Source: Actinomycetota bacterium
GTDB lineage: Bacteria > Actinomycetota > Actinomycetes > S36-B12
Reading direction: 5' to 3'
NCBI GenBank assembly: GCA_009700485.1
Contig: WLLZ01000037.1
Location: 1-15,303, forward strand
Length of the DNA stretch: 15,303 nucleotides
Shown here piece after piece: positions 1-6,310 of the stretch; position 1 is the stretch's first letter; each line of letters opens with the position of its first letter. The notes under the pieces were generated by a model. It was not told the origin of the DNA. It saw only the letters and a list, made by a program, of their open reading frames with translations, and did no database searches. A program made the translations under genes and the position numbers.

Positions 1-156
1 CTCGCACCTGCACTACCCGATGTGCCGATCATCGCGAGCGCGCATCCGAGCCCGATGTCGGCCGACCGAGGATTCTTCGGCTCCAAGCCATTTAGCCGGG
101 CGAATGAGTTTCTTTATGAACTGGGCGCCGATCCGATCAACTGGTCACTTACCTAG
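1..156 (+). CDS. ung: Uracil-DNA glycosylase, C-terminal 51 residues (5'-truncated by window edge)
   Basis: Reading frame 1 is open from the first base to a TAG at 154-156. It encodes the end of a family 1 uracil-DNA glycosylase, the base-excision repair enzyme that removes uracil from DNA. The visible piece contains the leucine-loop/catalytic-His motif HPSPMS at local residues 15-20 (the family usually has HPSPLS). It is followed by the family's typical tail: RGFFGSKPFSRANEFL, then an acidic linker and INWSL. The conserved His is encoded at 43-45. The N-terminal part with the catalytic Asp motif lies outside the window. There is no start codon because the gene begins upstream. It converges on the DUF3817 gene, with a large inverted repeat in the 89-nt spacer. 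The identification rests on motif recognition and is strong; the M in HPSPMS is a conservative change. Confidence 0.93.
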   Translation, partial: LAPALPDVPIIASAHPSPMSADRGFFGSKPFSRANEFLYELGADPINWSLT

Positions 157-167
157 CAACCGGTTGC
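156..167. repeat. 12-bp perfect palindrome at the ung stop codon
   Basis: GCAACCGGTTGC is a perfect two-fold palindrome. It starts on the last base of the ung stop codon and ends 3 nt before the larger inverted repeat at 171-239. As RNA it has no loop and so would not form a normal hairpin. As DNA it could be a dimeric protein site, or chance. Confidence 0.6.
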
Positions 168-170
168 CGC

Positions 171-239
171 TGAGTGCGCACGTTTTGGTCGTGAAATCGT
201 CATTTTCAGTCGATTTCACGACCAAAACGCGCGCACTCA
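171..239. repeat. 29-bp inverted repeat (28/29 paired) with 11-nt loop, REP/MITE-like or bidirectional terminator
   Basis: The left arm at 171-199 begins TGAGTGCGCACG and ends GTGAAATCG. It is complementary to the right arm at 211-239 at every position except the pair 180/230 (A against C). The loop is 200-210. The element sits between the convergent ends of ung and the DUF3817 gene, ending 6 nt before the latter's stop codon. Neither side has a T-run, so it is not a classic intrinsic terminator, although a stem this long could stop polymerase or block exonuclease from both sides. The tetranucleotide CGCT occurs at both edges (168-171 and 240-243, the first base of the left arm included), which could be a target-site duplication or chance. 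The near-perfect arms suggest a mobile or selected palindromic element. I saw no second copy in the window. Confidence 0.85.
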
Positions 240-245
240 CGCTAA

Positions 246-596
246 CTAAGAAGGGTCGCCCTGCAGTGCCGCGACCCTTGCGACAACGTCCTTGTGAACG
301 AAATATTCTGACACAAATGACATGAAGGGCACGGTGCCGGCAATTAATATGCCGAGGGTGCGCAAAATGCTGTAACGCATCCGAAACGCTAGGTCGACAC
401 CAACAATTAGATAAATGAAGTACAGCCACCCGTGGGCTGTCCACAGCAGCCGGTACAGATCCGGCTTGACATCGGTGTTTGCGTAATCCATGAACCCATA
501 GCCCACAATGAGCCAAATGGTGAGGCAGCCAAGAACTACCCCGGTAACCCAGGCCATGATGCGGTAACGAAGTGCGGCACCACCGATTTTTTCCAT
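246..596 (-). CDS. DUF3817 family small integral membrane protein
   Basis: This 116-residue protein matches the DUF3817 pattern. It begins LRYRIMAWVTGVVLG and has three hydrophobic segments at about residues 13-33, 52-70 and 78-95. A typical WTAHGWLYFIYLI stretch includes the conserved HG. The family is widespread in actinobacteria and of unknown biochemical function. It is the last gene of the leftward operon, 18 nt behind the PfkB kinase gene. I see no strong ribosome-binding site before the ATG at 596, so translation may depend on readthrough from upstream. The family assignment is by recognition of its layout and motif; no role beyond an inner-membrane protein can be read from the sequence. 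Confidence 0.85.
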   Translation of the reverse strand: MEKIGGAALRYRIMAWVTGVVLGCLTIWLIVGYGFMDYANTDVKPDLYRLLWTAHGWLYFIYLIVGVDLAFRMRYSILRTLGILIAGTVPFMSFVSEYFVHKDVVARVAALQGDPS

Positions 597-614
597 GGTG
601 TCAGGCTAACCTGT

Positions 615-1523
615 TTACAGTTCACTAGCGCGTGGTGGATCCGCGCCGGCGCGTTGACAGGTGATACCCGCCACTTTAATCCCAAAAGTTGCCGCCTCGA
701 CCACGGCGCCTAGGTCCGCAAGGTCGTTGCGGCGTAGCCCTCGACCCAACCATTGCGCCAAGAATCCTCCGCCGAAGGAGTCGCCGGCACCAACGGTGTC
801 GACCACCTTAACCTTAGGCACCTCAAGTGTAACTGTCTCGGCCGCCGTGATTAGCTGAACTGAATTGGCACCGTCGGTAAAGAGGACCAGCGCTCCACTT
901 TCGCGCTGCAACTCCTGGGCCGCGGTCTGCGCGTCTAAGGCTGGGATCATGAACGCAAGATCATCGCCACTTACTTTTACGATATCTGCGCGGGCAAGGA
1001 CTGAATCAAGGGTGCGCCTGAACGTGTCGGATGACTCCATGACACTCGGCCGGCAATTCGGATCAATCATCACGATTCGATCGGCAGGTGAGGACTCGAC
1101 AACAGCGCGAGTGGCATCGGCAAGTGGCTGCAAAACCAAGCCGAGTGTGCCAGCGTGTAAAGCTCGGCAATCTGACCCAATCGCCGCCAGCGCAGCATCA
1201 GGGGTGACGGCGGTGGCCGAAGTCCTATCCATGACGAATCGATATGTTGCTGCACCGTTTTTATCAAGCTCGGCAATCGCCAGCGTGGTTGGCTCAGGCA
1301 CCTGACTACCAAGTGCGTAGCGCACTCCGTCTTCGGCAAGCAGTCGCATGATGCGATTACCGAAGGTATCGGTCGAGATCCCACCCAGGAAGGTTGCTGA
1401 AACATCAAGACGTGAGATCGTGCGGGCCGTATTCAATGGTGCCCCACCCACAACTGTTGCCAGGACCTTTCCCTCAGCGTCGACGATAATGTCGATTAAC
1501 GCCTCACCAATTACATAAATCAT
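615..1523 (-). CDS. PfkB-family carbohydrate kinase (fructokinase-like)
   Basis: This 302-residue protein is full length for a ribokinase/PfkB-family sugar kinase, which transfers phosphate from ATP to a sugar hydroxyl. The N-terminal motif GGAPLNTA (26-33) binds substrate. The C-terminal signature DTVGAGDSFGGGF starts at residue 242 and places the catalytic base at Asp248 and the anion hole at GAG. Its start MIYVIGEALIDI resembles bacterial fructokinases, but substrate cannot be read from motifs. The ATG at 1523 overlaps the TGA of the SURF1 gene as ATGA, implying translational coupling. The context (mycothiol and cytochrome oxidase assembly genes) gives no hint of the sugar. It belongs to a different fold family from the FGGY kinase elsewhere in this window. 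Confidence 0.9.
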   Translation of the reverse strand: MIYVIGEALIDIIVDAEGKVLATVVGGAPLNTARTISRLDVSATFLGGISTDTFGNRIMRLLAEDGVRYALGSQVPEPTTLAIAELDKNGAATYRFVMDRTSATAVTPDAALAAIGSDCRALHAGTLGLVLQPLADATRAVVESSPADRIVMIDPNCRPSVMESSDTFRRTLDSVLARADIVKVSGDDLAFMIPALDAQTAAQELQRESGALVLFTDGANSVQLITAAETVTLEVPKVKVVDTVGAGDSFGGGFLAQWLGRGLRRNDLADLGAVVEAATFGIKVAGITCQRAGADPPRASEL

Positions 1524-2299
1524 GACGACGTAACCGTAGTCGAAAAATCGCCATCCTTAGCACTCATTTCTTGCGCATCGCGCCACAGCCAGCGTCCATA
1601 TACGAAACTGGCGAAGGCCGCGAAGATTAACCATTGAATGGCATAGAAGAGATTCTGGATCGGGAATGCGACATTGCCGGTCACCACGGTTGGCGGTACC
1701 GGTGTCGGACCCGGCGTGAACGTGGGTTGCTGGGTGGCCAAAGCGAGATACCCGGGCCTGGTCTCCGGGCCCCAAAGTTTGCGCAGTTCGACGCTCGAAA
1801 TCGCGACTAAGGTGCCCGGGTCCGGTTTAGCATCGGCATAGAAGCCCTCATCTGGTTGCACCACACCGGTGACTACCACTGCGAGCGCCTGCGGCACTGC
1901 ACCCGGTGCGGTGGGGTCAGGGAGCCAACCGCGCAGTACCGCGATAAGTGACCCGTCAAATAGTCGAAGTGGGGTCACAACCCAGACTCCGGGTTGATCA
2001 GCAAATGAGCGATTTAAAACCAGCACCTGGCCAGCGGCCTCATAACTTCCCTTAGCGAAAACCGGTTGGCCAATTAATTCATTCGCCAAGTTGCCACCGG
2101 GCACCGCGACTTCTTCAATGGCGCGTGGTGCCGACCTCGATGCCTGTTCGGCTTGAATGATGTCTTGGGTTCTATCCCACTGCCAGCGCCCTAATGCCAC
2201 GCAGCCGATCATGAAGATGGTCGCTAGCACCGCGAAACCAACCCAGCGCGGCGTGACCGCCGTGCGGAGCAGCGCGCTAGGAGTTGGGCGCTTGCTCAT
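1520..2299 (-). CDS. SURF1 family cytochrome c oxidase assembly protein
   Basis: The protein has 259 residues from the ATG at 2299. SURF1 proteins help insert heme a into subunit I of aa3-type cytochrome oxidase at the membrane. The layout is diagnostic: an N-terminal membrane helix at about 18-37 ending in the conserved LGRWQWDR, a large extracytoplasmic domain with RSFADQPGVWVVTPL and VLRGWLP, and a C-terminal helix at about 216-236 (NLFYAIQWLIFAAFASF). An earlier in-frame ATG at 2323 has no ribosome-binding site. The ATG at 2299 has GGAG 3 nt upstream, close but better, and gives a normal N-terminus. The gene overlaps the 3' end of the small membrane protein gene by 23 nt and the kinase gene by 4 nt. 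The serine/threonine-rich tail after the last helix is probably unstructured. Confidence 0.93.
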   Translation of the reverse strand: MSKRPTPSALLRTAVTPRWVGFAVLATIFMIGCVALGRWQWDRTQDIIQAEQASRSAPRAIEEVAVPGGNLANELIGQPVFAKGSYEAAGQVLVLNRSFADQPGVWVVTPLRLFDGSLIAVLRGWLPDPTAPGAVPQALAVVVTGVVQPDEGFYADAKPDPGTLVAISSVELRKLWGPETRPGYLALATQQPTFTPGPTPVPPTVVTGNVAFPIQNLFYAIQWLIFAAFASFVYGRWLWRDAQEMSAKDGDFSTTVTSS

Positions 2300-2537
2300 C
2301 TGCTCCGCGCTCAAGTGCCTCATTGGTCAGTTCGAGATCCGCGGCTGGTTCTTCATCGTCAATGTCTTCGCTATTGCCTCGCCCCATCGGCAGGTCAGGG
2401 TTAATCCGCTTCATTTGACGATTAAGTGAAAACCAAAGCAGTACCAAGGCAATTCCCAAGGCCAGGACGAAAAGGCCGGCAATGGGCCCAGCACCATCAA
2501 TGAGCTTACTTAGTTCGCTATTCGGATCTGGTTCCAT
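2277..2537 (-). CDS. Small single-pass membrane protein downstream of mca
   Basis: This 86-residue protein has one clear membrane helix at about residues 17-38 (AGPIAGLFVLALGIALVLLW). It is followed by a basic stretch (NRQMKRI) and a strongly acidic tail (EDIDDEEPAADLELTNEALE). The charges suggest a short N-terminus outside and the tail in the cytoplasm. Its ATG shares one base with the mca stop (TAATG). A purine-rich AAGGGGCAGG sequence precedes it, so the two are translationally coupled. From memory, a similarly small membrane protein follows mca in Mycobacterium tuberculosis (Rv1083 after Rv1082), so this is probably a conserved mca partner, but no function is known to me. Confidence 0.82.
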   Translation of the reverse strand: MEPDPNSELSKLIDGAGPIAGLFVLALGIALVLLWFSLNRQMKRINPDLPMGRGNSEDIDDEEPAADLELTNEALERGADEQAPNS

Positions 2538-3415
2538 TACCTGCCCCTTAGTCCCGCGAATAGATCATTTTCCGGTAGTTCAACGGCAATGGTTGATCTT
2601 GCCAGTTCAAAATCTTCGGTCGGCCAAACTGATTTTTGTAGTTCCATCGGGACAGCGAACCACCGCCCTTCGGGGTCGATCTGTGTTCGATGCGCTGACA
2701 GTGCCTGGTCGCGGACCTCAAACCACGCGGCCGCATCAACACGAGTTGTTAGTCGATCCGCATCCTCCGGGCGATCCTTCCAGTCTTTGAGCCAATCGTC
2801 ATAAGGGGATTCCAGATCAGCATCCGTCATTGCCAAGTGCAGCGCCAGCACCCGCTGCTTACTGAACTGTTGGTTGTAGTAGATCTTGGAAACCTGCCAC
2901 GGCGCACCGCCAACACCTAGGTACATCGCGGGGTCAGCGGCTGCATCAACCGCGGCCATGGTCACTTCATGGGTGCGGATGTGGTCTGGATGCGGGTAGC
3001 CACCATTTTCGTCATAGGTGGTGACAACCTGTGGCTGAAATTCACGGATGAGTGCGACCAATGGCGCAGCGACGAGTTCGAGCGGCAGGGCGGCGAAGCA
3101 ACCCACCGGCAATGGGGGCAGCGGGTCGCCCTCCGGGAACCCAGAATCTGGGAAACCCAGCCACACTTGGCGCACGCCCAAAATCTCAGCGGCCCGCGCC
3201 ATCTCGCGGCGGCGTACTTCCTCGAGGCCAAGTTCGGCGACCTCGGCCGCCGCCTGCTGGTTTAGCACGTCGCCACGCTCACCGCCGGTGCAGGTCACCA
3301 CCAATACTTCAACACCCTCGGCCACATATTTAGCTGTAGCGGCGGCACCCTTACTCGATTCATCATCGGGGTGGGCATGGACCGCCATGAGGCGCAGGTC
3401 TGGGTACACAAGCAT
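2537..3415 (-). CDS. mca: Mycothiol S-conjugate amidase
   Basis: Mca cleaves mycothiol S-conjugates to a mercapturic acid and GlcN-inositol, a detoxification step in the cytoplasm of mycothiol-making actinobacteria. The protein has 292 residues, like characterised Mca proteins (about 290). The start region LRLMAVHAHPDDESSKGAA carries the zinc-binding HPDD motif. CTGGERGD and the second zinc motif PHPDHIRTHE follow. These are LmbE/PIG-L family features shared with MshB, but the C-terminal half (KIYYNQQFSKQRVLALH and PYDDWLKDW) fits Mca. I chose the ATG at 3415 because only 9 residues then precede MAVHAHPDD, close to known Mca proteins. The ATG at 3430 would give 297 residues and overlap the start codon of the divergent gene. 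The same frame stays open to 3703, but that extension is the shadow of the DUF4307 gene. Confidence 0.93.
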   Translation of the reverse strand: MLVYPDLRLMAVHAHPDDESSKGAAATAKYVAEGVEVLVVTCTGGERGDVLNQQAAAEVAELGLEEVRRREMARAAEILGVRQVWLGFPDSGFPEGDPLPPLPVGCFAALPLELVAAPLVALIREFQPQVVTTYDENGGYPHPDHIRTHEVTMAAVDAAADPAMYLGVGGAPWQVSKIYYNQQFSKQRVLALHLAMTDADLESPYDDWLKDWKDRPEDADRLTTRVDAAAWFEVRDQALSAHRTQIDPEGRWFAVPMELQKSVWPTEDFELARSTIAVELPENDLFAGLRGR

Positions 3416-3421
3416 TAGTGT
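3416..3421 (+). promoter_or_regulatory. Candidate -10 element (TAGTGT) for leaderless DUF4307 transcript
   Basis: TAGTGT fits the actinobacterial -10 consensus TANNNT and ends 7 nt before the ATG at 3429. That spacing would put the transcript's first base on the start codon, and there is no Shine-Dalgarno sequence. No convincing -35 element is visible. It lies in the 13-bp gap between the two head-to-head genes. Confidence 0.45.
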
Positions 3422-3428
3422 GGCATTC

Positions 3429-3902
3429 ATGCCCTCGCCATTTCGCCGGGACCAACTCTCCCCGGAGATGATCGCCCGATATGGGCTAGATCGACGACCA
3501 ATAGGCACCATTATCGGCGCGACCATTTTGATAGTGGGTTTTGTGGCCGCCCTCATTTTTGTCTCACTCGGACTAAATCGCGACACGCTAACCGCCACCC
3601 TAATCACCTGGGATGACGTCGCTCCCGACCATGTGTCAGTGACATTCGACGTGCAACGCCAGGCGGCAGACACCGTCACTTGCGTTGTGCGTGCACAAGA
3701 CAAATCCAGAGCCGATGTCGGCTACGCGGCCATCACCCTTGAGCCCGGAGCAGCAACCGTGCGCGTTGATTATGAGCTTCGCACCTTGGCGCCCGCCTAT
3801 GTCCTCGAACTCTTGGGATGCAGTGTCGGGCCCACCGCGAATGTGATCCAACCCCAATTCCCGCCCGGTGTCGTACCGCCAAACCAGCCCTGGTCCCCAT
3901 AA
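3429..3902 (+). CDS. DUF4307 family membrane-anchored protein
   Basis: This 157-residue protein is related to the actinobacterial DUF4307 family. It has a short cytoplasmic start with the characteristic ARYGLDRRP, one membrane helix at about residues 28-50 (IGTIIGATILIVGFVAALIFVS), and an extracytoplasmic beta-rich domain. That domain has VSVTFDVQR and a single CVVRAQDKS, as in the family. The end is proline-rich (PQFPPGVVPPNQPWSP). The function is unknown. From memory, the order mca, divergent DUF4307, greA is conserved with M. tuberculosis (Rv1082, Rv1081c, Rv1080c), and the same layout appears here. The start was chosen for the leaderless -10 and the family's N-terminal length. The frame is open upstream to 3048, but that part lies antisense to mca. 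Confidence 0.85.
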   Translation: MPSPFRRDQLSPEMIARYGLDRRPIGTIIGATILIVGFVAALIFVSLGLNRDTLTATLITWDDVAPDHVSVTFDVQRQAADTVTCVVRAQDKSRADVGYAAITLEPGAATVRVDYELRTLAPAYVLELLGCSVGPTANVIQPQFPPGVVPPNQPWSP

Positions 3903-3948
3903 TCGATAACGATTCACGCTCGCAGTTCCCCTTTTATGAATTCACCGT

Positions 3949-3954
3949 TACCCT
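3949..3954 (+). promoter_or_regulatory. Candidate -10 element (TACCCT) for leaderless greA transcript
   Basis: TACCCT fits TANNNT and ends 8 nt before the ATG at 3963, in the 60-nt spacer between the DUF4307 gene and greA. No Shine-Dalgarno sequence precedes that ATG. The arrangement suits a leaderless mRNA and supports 3963 rather than the upstream in-frame ATG at 3936 as the greA start. Confidence 0.45.
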
Positions 3955-3962
3955 CGTCTTTC

Positions 3963-4448
3963 ATGAGCGAAGTGACTTGGTTGACCCAAGAGGCATATGA
4001 CCGACTACAAGGTGAACTTGCCGAGCGCGAAGGCCCGGGCCGCACCGAGATCACCAAGCGCATTGAACTCGCCCGCGAAGAAGGTGACTTAAAGGAGAAC
4101 GGCGGCTATCACGCCGCAAAAGAGGAACAGGGCAAGAGCGAGGCCCGGATTCGTCAACTGCGTCAACTCTTGGAGAGCTCACAGATCGGCGTGCCCGATG
4201 CCGAGGCGGATGAAGTCGCTCAGGGCAAAGTCGTAACTGTGCGATTCCCATCCGACGGCGAAGTCGAAACTTTCTTGCTGGGCTCACGCGAAGAAGCAGC
4301 GCACGCCTCCATCGAGGTTTACTCCCCGACATCACCGCTAGGTTCAGCGGTAATGCGTAAGCGCGTTGGCGAGAGTGCCGTTTACCAGCTGGCCAATGGC
4401 AAGGAGATGTCGGTTGACATCGTAAAAGTCGAGCCGTATATCCGTTAG
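3963..4448 (+). CDS. greA: Transcription elongation factor GreA
   Basis: The protein has 161 residues from the ATG at 3963. GreA enters the secondary channel of backtracked RNA polymerase and stimulates cleavage of the nascent RNA. The N-terminal coiled-coil domain contains the tip motif EEGDLKENGGYHAAKEEQG. Its acidic residues Asp42 and Glu45 correspond to the pair that coordinates the catalytic magnesium. The C-terminal FKBP-like domain ends SPLGSAVMRKRVGESAVYQL, also typical. The start VTWLTQEAYDRL matches actinobacterial GreA. An ATG at 3936 would add 9 residues without a ribosome-binding site. Its TAG stop overlaps the permease stop on the other strand by 4 nt, so the two convergent genes have no room for a hairpin terminator. 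Confidence 0.96.
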   Translation: MSEVTWLTQEAYDRLQGELAEREGPGRTEITKRIELAREEGDLKENGGYHAAKEEQGKSEARIRQLRQLLESSQIGVPDAEADEVAQGKVVTVRFPSDGEVETFLLGSREEAAHASIEVYSPTSPLGSAVMRKRVGESAVYQLANGKEMSVDIVKVEPYIR

Positions 4449-5308
4449 CGCGAAGTCGCGTTGCGGTACTTGCGCACCGCCAAGGGCGCGAAGATTCCGA
4501 TTAGGACCGCGCAGGAAATCAGGGTGTAAAGAGCCGCATGATCGAGCGACCAGTAGTGCGGCTGGATACCCGTCGGGTTACCGAATAGTTCACGCGTGGA
4601 CAGCACCAAAGTAGATATCGGGTTGTAGGCGGCTATTGGCTGCAGCCAATCTGGCATTGAGGAAATCGGCACAAACGCATTAGACAGGAAGGTCAAAGGA
4701 AACAACCACGCCAATCCTGCGGTATTTGCTGTCTCGGGGTTAGGCACACTCAATCCGATCCAAGCACCAACCCACGCAACCGTGTAGGCAAAAAACAGCA
4801 ACAGGGCGTAGGCCAGGAGTGCACTGAATAGGCCATTATTTATGCGCCAGCCAACGAGTAACCCGGTGATGCTTAGTACCGCTAGCACCAGAATTTGGCG
4901 GACGGCGTCTGCGAACGTACGCCCTAATAGCACCGCTGATGGCGACATCGGCAAGGCGCGAAAGCGGTCAATGATGCCCCGGCTCATGTCTTCGGCAAGG
5001 CCCACCGTGCTCGCTGCAGCCGCGAAAGCAACCGTCTGGCCGAAAATACCCGGCATCAGGTATTGGCGGTATGCATTTGCCGCATCAGCCGGGCTCGCGC
5101 CGTCACCTGGGATAGGGATTGCACCCCCAAAGACATACGCGAAGAGCAGCACGAAGATAACGGGCTGCACCAGTGAAAAGAAGAGCAACTCGGGTACTCG
5201 AATGGTTTGAATGAGATTACGGCGCGCAACTACGAACCCGTCGTGCAATGCCCAACCGTAAATCGGTCGCCGCAATGCGACCGGGCGACCTACCGTAATT
5301 GCACTCAT
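4445..5308 (-). CDS. ABC-2 type export permease, DrrB-like
   Basis: This 287-residue protein is the membrane half of an ABC-2 exporter of the DrrB (daunorubicin resistance) type. It has about six membrane helices: one near residues 40-62 (ELLFFSLVQPVIFVLLFAYV), four between about 90 and 220, and a last one near 257-277. The DMSRGIIDRFRALPMSPSAVL loop, a hallmark of this permease family, contacts the ATPase. Its ATG overlaps the ATPase stop codon as ATGA, and AGAGGAG lies about 10 nt upstream, so the two are co-translated. The exported substrate may be a lipid, drug or other hydrophobic compound; the sequence does not say. No third (DrrC-like) permease is present, so it probably works as a homodimer. 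Confidence 0.92.
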   Translation of the reverse strand: MSAITVGRPVALRRPIYGWALHDGFVVARRNLIQTIRVPELLFFSLVQPVIFVLLFAYVFGGAIPIPGDGASPADAANAYRQYLMPGIFGQTVAFAAAASTVGLAEDMSRGIIDRFRALPMSPSAVLLGRTFADAVRQILVLAVLSITGLLVGWRINNGLFSALLAYALLLFFAYTVAWVGAWIGLSVPNPETANTAGLAWLFPLTFLSNAFVPISSMPDWLQPIAAYNPISTLVLSTRELFGNPTGIQPHYWSLDHAALYTLISCAVLIGIFAPLAVRKYRNATSR

Positions 5309-6297
5309 CGCCTACGCACTCCTCTTCGACGAGTTGGTTCAGGGCGTTGGGTTTCATCCTCGGCCAGATGGCCGGTCAATGACATGAAGACATCGTCAAG
5401 GGTTGGTCGGCGCAACATGATGTCGGTAATTTCAATTTGCTCAAGGTCAAGAGCTCTAATAGCCCCAACCAAAACCATTGAACCACCACTTACCGGTGCT
5501 GAAATCTTACTGCCCTCAATCAACGGGTGTCCTGAGATAACCGACTCCATAGCGCGTGCGGCGCGCTCGGCAGTGGCATCGTCATGGACGGTTACCTCAA
5601 TGCGGTCACCGCCTATTTGATCTTTGAGTTGCTCAGCGGTGCCGTGCGCGATCACGTGTCCGTGGTCAATTACCACAATGTTTTGCGCTAATTGATCGGC
5701 TTCTTCCAGGTACTGAGTTGTCAACAGTACGGTGGTGCCATCGGCCACCAAATCGTTGATTACCTGCCACATGCCGAGTCGAGAGCGCGGATCTAGCCCC
5801 GTTGTCGGCTCATCCAGGAACAAGATCTCCGGCCGGGCGATCAAACTAGCCGCGAGGTCAAGTCGCCGGCGCATACCACCTGAGTAGGTGCGAACGGATC
5901 GATCAGCAGCATCATCAAGATCAAATGAAGTCAGCAACTCCTCGGATCGAGCTTTGACATACTTCGGTGTTAGATGGAAAAGATCACCGAACATTCGCAA
6001 GTTTTCGCGTCCGGTTAAGTACTCATCAACCGCCGCGAACTGGCCCGTCAGACCGATCATCCGCCGAACCTGATTAGCTTCCTTAACAACATCAAAGCCA
6101 GCGACTTCAGCGTGGCCACCTGTTGGTCTCAACAGGGTGCTCAAAATACGCACCATGGTGGTTTTGCCCGCGCCATTGGGGCCCAAAAGGCCAACTACCT
6201 GACCCCTTTGCACGACAAGATCCATGCCGTCAAGGGCTTTAACATCACCGAAGGTGCGAGTGATGCCCTCGGCATAAACCGCTGGTTTGTCTGACAT
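5305..6297 (-). CDS. ABC exporter ATP-binding protein, DrrA-like
   Basis: The protein has 330 residues from the ATG at 6297. Motifs in order are Walker A GPNGAGKTT (39-47), Q-loop Gln86 (GLTGQFAAVDEYLTGRENL), ABC signature YSGGM (138-142) and Walker B ILFLDEPTTGLDP (from 158, with Glu163). In the switch position it has TTQYLEEAD (Gln195) instead of the usual His, as I recall for other DrrA proteins. The DrrA-type C-terminal regulatory domain follows, ending RRPTLDDVFMSLTGH plus an Arg-rich tail. The frame stays open 50 codons further upstream, but that part is antisense-like sequence inside ilvA, and MSDKPAVYAEGITRTFG is the natural start. It lies 10 nt after the ilvA stop and pairs with the permease gene by a 4-nt overlap. 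Confidence 0.93.
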   Translation of the reverse strand: MSDKPAVYAEGITRTFGDVKALDGMDLVVQRGQVVGLLGPNGAGKTTMVRILSTLLRPTGGHAEVAGFDVVKEANQVRRMIGLTGQFAAVDEYLTGRENLRMFGDLFHLTPKYVKARSEELLTSFDLDDAADRSVRTYSGGMRRRLDLAASLIARPEILFLDEPTTGLDPRSRLGMWQVINDLVADGTTVLLTTQYLEEADQLAQNIVVIDHGHVIAHGTAEQLKDQIGGDRIEVTVHDDATAERAARAMESVISGHPLIEGSKISAPVSGGSMVLVGAIRALDLEQIEITDIMLRRPTLDDVFMSLTGHLAEDETQRPEPTRRRGVRRR

Positions 6298-6304
6298 ATT
6301 TCTC

Positions 6305-6310
6305 AGCCTA
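6305..6310 (-). promoter_or_regulatory. Candidate -10 element (TAGGCT) for the ABC exporter, overlapping the ilvA stop codon
   Basis: On the minus strand TAGGCT ends 7 nt before the ATG at 6297. Its first three bases are the TAG stop of ilvA. No good Shine-Dalgarno sequence separates it from the ATG, so the ABC operon may also be transcribed as a leaderless mRNA independently of ilvA. The same hexamer stands before the aldolase gene at 10275. Confidence 0.45.

Noticed and set aside
145..516. Minus-strand open frame that reads through the inverted repeat and overlaps the DUF3817 gene
   Set aside because: It lies in another frame of the clearly conserved DUF3817 gene and half of it translates the palindrome; no recognisable protein.
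3048..3428. Upstream in-frame extension of the DUF4307 gene
   Set aside because: It is antisense to the conserved mca coding sequence and has a low-complexity Ser/Ala/Arg composition; DUF4307 proteins begin close to the RYG motif.
3416..3703. N-terminal extension of mca upstream of 3415
   Set aside because: It is antisense to the DUF4307 gene and Mca proteins begin a few residues before MAVHAHPDD. The ATG at 3430 remains a minor alternative.
3901..3914. Small hairpin AATCG-ATAA-CGATT after the DUF4307 stop
   Set aside because: A 5-bp AT-rich stem with no T-run is too weak to call a terminator, and greA follows in the same direction.
4445..6297. Antibiotic resistance or biosynthesis locus suggested by DrrAB similarity
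   Set aside because: DrrA/DrrB-like pairs are widespread lipid or drug exporters; no biosynthetic genes are nearby, so a resistance role is not supported.
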